Shown: positions 61,920-64,000 of the stretch, piece by piece | How positions within the stretch are numbered: the first letter of the stretch is position 1 | Layout of the letters: the number at the start of each line of letters is the position of its first letter | From: Planctomycetota bacterium | GTDB taxonomy: Bacteria; Planctomycetota; J058; JAJDCP01 | Direction: 5' to 3' | NCBI GenBank assembly: GCA_029260765.1 | Contig: JAJDCP010000133.1 | Coordinates: forward strand, 1-64,000 | DNA length: 64,000 nucleotides | Translations under genes and position numbers: made by a program | Notes under the pieces: generated by a model | Told to the model about the DNA's origin: nothing | Database searches by the model: none | Seen by the model: the letters and a program-made list of their open reading frames with translations, nothing else

Positions 61920-63675
61920 AACACGGCCGCGGATCTTCTGTGTCGGGATGAACAAGACCGGCACCACCTCGTTGATGCACGCACTGGGCGCGCTCGGTGT
62001 CGGCGAGGTTGCGCCCCGCGGTCGGCGCTTGGTGCGCCTCGCCGTCCGCATTCTGCGCCACTACGACTATGAGCCGGCGCTGCGCGAACCGGGCCCGCAT
62101 CGCATCTACAAAGACCGCCCCTGGAATGTCTGGGACATGTACCGACGGCTCGACCAGCGTTTTCCGGGCAGCCGGTTCATCCTGAGTGTGCGCGAGCCTG
62201 AGGCCTGGTGGCGTTCTGTCGAGCGCTGGTTGGCAGTCACCAAGCCTTGGATGGCAGAGCTCTACCGGTTGCATCTGCGCGCTCCCGATCTCAGCAAAGA
62301 GGCCTTCCTGCGCGGCTACGAGCAACACAACCGCGACGTGCGGGGCTACTTTGCCGGTCGCGACGAGTTCCTCGAGTTGGACGTCACCGCCGGGCTCGGC
62401 TGGCAGCCCCTGTGTGCCTTCCTCGGCTGTGCAGCTCCGAGCAGCCCGTTTCCGCACACCAACCGTCAGAGCTATACCGAAGACGATCGCGTCCTGCACG
62501 CATCCCGTCAGGGCTCGCGGTTGCGCAGGGCCGTGCTGAAGATCGTCCAGCGCGTGCTTCCCCAGAACGTTCCCTGTGCGGGCTGTGCCAAAGGTCGAAC
62601 TTTGAGCGTGCGAGGATCCTGGGAGGCGCGCCGGCTGCCGGTGCTTCCCGTCGATGAGCTCCTGCTCCGCCTGGATCGCTGGCGGGTCCGCCGCCAGCCG
62701 AGCCATCACCCTCCACCACGTTGGCGGCGCACAAGCCCTCTGCCCCGCCCGTCCCTGGGCGTGGTCTGTGCATTCAGCAATCCCCGCGCAGACCCGCGGC
62801 TGACCGCGGGTTTCCGCCGTTTCCTCGCCATGCTGCATGCGAGCGGCTTGCCGATTCTCAGCGTCGAATGCGCGCTCGGCGAGCAGCCCTTCCAGCTCGG
62901 ACCGGACGACGGCCAGCTCTTGCAGGTACGTGCGCCCGACCTGCTTGTGCAACGGGAGCGGCTGTGGAATCTGGGGATCCGCCGGCTGCTCGCGCAAGGG
63001 GTGGAGGCCGTCGCCTGGCTGGAGCCGGGTTTCCATTGCACAGATGTAGCCGCGTGGCTGGCACAGGCCGCTGAGGTCTTGCGCCAGGCCCCTGTCTGCC
63101 AGCTCTTCGACCAGGTCGAGTTTCCTGACGGACACCGGCTTCCCGGAGCGGTGGCCGCCTACCAGGCACACGACCAGCGGCTGCTGGCGGGTACTCGAGC
63201 AGGGCTCGTGCCCGCAGGCCTGCCCGGTCTTGCCTGGGCAGCCCGTGCGGAGATCTTGAGAGAGGTGCAGCTGTTCGACCGAGCGGTCGACGGCAGCGGG
63301 CCAGCCTTGCAATATCACGGGAGCTACGCCTACAGTCCGGCCTGGCTGCGGGAAGCCTGGGCTCTGACCGACGCCGTGTTGCCGCGCTGCGCGCGCTGCA
63401 TCCGACGGCCTGCCGCGCCAGAATACACCTGGGACTACATCTGCTGGGCGCAACGCTGGGCCAGGGCCGTCGAGCGACGCGTGGGCTTCGTCTCCCAGAG
63501 GCTGCGGCTCGACAACGCAACCTCTTCTGTCCCCGCGAGCACCAACGCGTGCCTGCAACGACAACATTTTGCCCCACGGCGGGACCTCGAGCTCACGGCC
63601 GACGGCACATGGCGTTGGTCGGCAGCAAGCCCCGCGTTGCGCAGACAGATCGCAGGCCTGCTCTGCCAGAACTGA
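61912..63675 (+). CDS. sulfotransferase fused to a GT-A-like domain
   Basis: The 587-residue product has two domains. Residues 1 to about 250 resemble sulfotransferases: the PAPS loop GMNKTGTTS (12-20), the 3'-phosphate motif FILSVREPEAWW, and YFAGRDEFLELDVTAG. From about 280 a second domain (GVVCAFSNPRADPRL, LWNLGIRRLL, AWLEPGFHCTD) looks like a GT-A glycosyltransferase, but the usual WLDADI metal motif is WLEPGF (Glu371-Pro-Gly373). It overlaps the preceding gene by eight bases. It may sulfate the polymer; the second domain could bind sugar without catalysis. Confidence 0.78.
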   Translation: MAETRPRIFCVGMNKTGTTSLMHALGALGVGEVAPRGRRLVRLAVRILRHYDYEPALREPGPHRIYKDRPWNVWDMYRRLDQRFPGSRFILSVREPEAWWRSVERWLAVTKPWMAELYRLHLRAPDLSKEAFLRGYEQHNRDVRGYFAGRDEFLELDVTAGLGWQPLCAFLGCAAPSSPFPHTNRQSYTEDDRVLHASRQGSRLRRAVLKIVQRVLPQNVPCAGCAKGRTLSVRGSWEARRLPVLPVDELLLRLDRWRVRRQPSHHPPPRWRRTSPLPRPSLGVVCAFSNPRADPRLTAGFRRFLAMLHASGLPILSVECALGEQPFQLGPDDGQLLQVRAPDLLVQRERLWNLGIRRLLAQGVEAVAWLEPGFHCTDVAAWLAQAAEVLRQAPVCQLFDQVEFPDGHRLPGAVAAYQAHDQRLLAGTRAGLVPAGLPGLAWAARAEILREVQLFDRAVDGSGPALQYHGSYAYSPAWLREAWALTDAVLPRCARCIRRPAAPEYTWDYICWAQRWARAVERRVGFVSQRLRLDNATSSVPASTNACLQRQHFAPRRDLELTADGTWRWSAASPALRRQIAGLLCQN

Positions 63676-63715
63676 GGGACTGCCTGTCAACCTGTGCGTG
63701 GCAGCTGTCCCTTTC
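63675..63715 (+). terminator. possible terminator after the polysaccharide unit
   Basis: AGGGA-CTGCC (63675-63684) and GGCAG-TCCCT (63700-63712, with a CTG bulge) form a 10-bp stem over a 15-base loop followed by only TTT. It overlaps the stop codon of the sulfotransferase fusion. The weak T-tract keeps confidence modest. Confidence 0.4.
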
Positions 63716-63806
63716 AGGATGGCGGTCTTCCACCCCTGTTTGCGGCCGACAGCTCGGCATGGGCTTTGCGAAACACGAGGCCAGTGATTCCCCTTTGGAG
63801 GTTGCC

Positions 63807-64000
63807 ATGCTGCACCATTCCCCACGTTGGTTGCTGTTGCTGTTGCTCGCGGGCCTGTTGTTCGGTGATGACATCGCGACGGCGACATTCCTCGATATCC
63901 CCTACCTCGACGAAGCCAGCAAGTTGCAGCGCCTCGACGTGTACACACCTGTCGATGCGCAGGACCGGCCCGTGATCTTCTATGTCCATGGTGGGGGTTG
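63807..64000 (+). CDS. alpha/beta-hydrolase (esterase), 3' end outside window
   Basis: The reading frame is open to the window edge. ATG at 63807 has GGAGG five bases upstream. The first 64 codons give a signal peptide (WLLLLLLAGLLFG), then LQRLDVYTPVDAQDRPVIFYVHGGG. The HGGG oxyanion motif and its distance from the N-terminus match secreted carboxylesterase/BD-FAE-like hydrolases. The catalytic Ser, Asp and His would lie beyond the edge. Its tie to the polysaccharide locus, for example deacetylation, is speculative. Confidence 0.75.
   Translation, partial: MLHHSPRWLLLLLLAGLLFGDDIATATFLDIPYLDEASKLQRLDVYTPVDAQDRPVIFYVHGGG

Noticed and set aside
61897..63948. A 683-codon minus-strand frame opposite the sulfotransferase fusion
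   Set aside because: The plus frame has sulfotransferase motifs and fits the unit. The antisense product has no recognisable fold.
1..64000. CRISPR array, insertion sequence, prophage or toxin-antitoxin pair
   Set aside because: No regularly spaced direct repeats, transposase, integrase or phage protein were seen on either strand.

Overview
The window is a high-GC, densely coded chromosomal segment of a Gram-negative-type bacterium. A Kdo transferase (waaA), a Wza-like outer-membrane export protein, several lipoproteins and secreted proteins indicate an outer membrane. A Ser/Thr kinase, a BlaR1-like protein with 'AVEAG(Q/E)-[ML]-S-x-EEA' repeats, an SPFH-GYF protein and a degenerate MnmE-like GTPase are traits I associate with Planctomycetota and neighbouring deep lineages. 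That placement is an inference; no rRNA or other firm marker is present. I see no prophage, insertion sequence, CRISPR array or toxin-antitoxin pair.

Layout. 0-5.8 kb: a REP-like inverted repeat, then a minus-strand five-gene unit (large periplasmic/membrane protein, ABC ATPase, ABC-2 permease, small membrane protein, lipoprotein). 6.0-10.4 kb: a plus-strand run with a PilT/PilU ATPase, coaX, a degenerate MnmE-like GTPase, a VanZ-like protein and psd. 10.5-15.1 kb: a Lon-N-domain protein that seems to start at an AUC codon, thrC, lysA and a secreted coiled-coil protein. 15.1-19.1 kb: larC, orn and three genes of unknown function. 19.4-23.7 kb: Ser/Thr kinase, SPFH-GYF protein and aminopeptidase P. 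23.8-30.4 kb: a BlaI/BlaR1 pair with a clear operator, divergent from a giant MscS-family channel preceded by a coupled micro-ORF. 30.5-38.2 kb: APC permease, tRNA-Leu(CAG) with its own promoter and terminator, secA, waaA and metK.

38.2-63.7 kb is a surface-polysaccharide locus. The minus strand carries a Wza-like exporter, a CpsB-type PHP phosphatase, two secreted proteins of unknown function and a secreted GH13 amylase. The plus strand carries a tightly coupled run of about 20 kb: GT2, initiating sugar-phosphate transferase, DegT aminotransferase, WbpM/PglF-type dehydratase, GT-A transferase, two GT9-like proteins, a methyltransferase, GT4, GT2, GT4, GT4, a BY-kinase/chain-length protein, an O-antigen ligase/polymerase-like protein and a sulfotransferase fused to a GT-like domain. 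The genes imply a polymer started on an amino-dideoxy sugar, built by about eight transferases, possibly methylated and sulfated, with chain length and export set by the Wzc, Wza and CpsB-like proteins. No Wzx-type flippase is visible. The window ends inside an alpha/beta-hydrolase gene.

By eye, promoters in this window share a -35 near TTGxxx, a 17-18 bp spacer and a -10 of the form TAGnnT.
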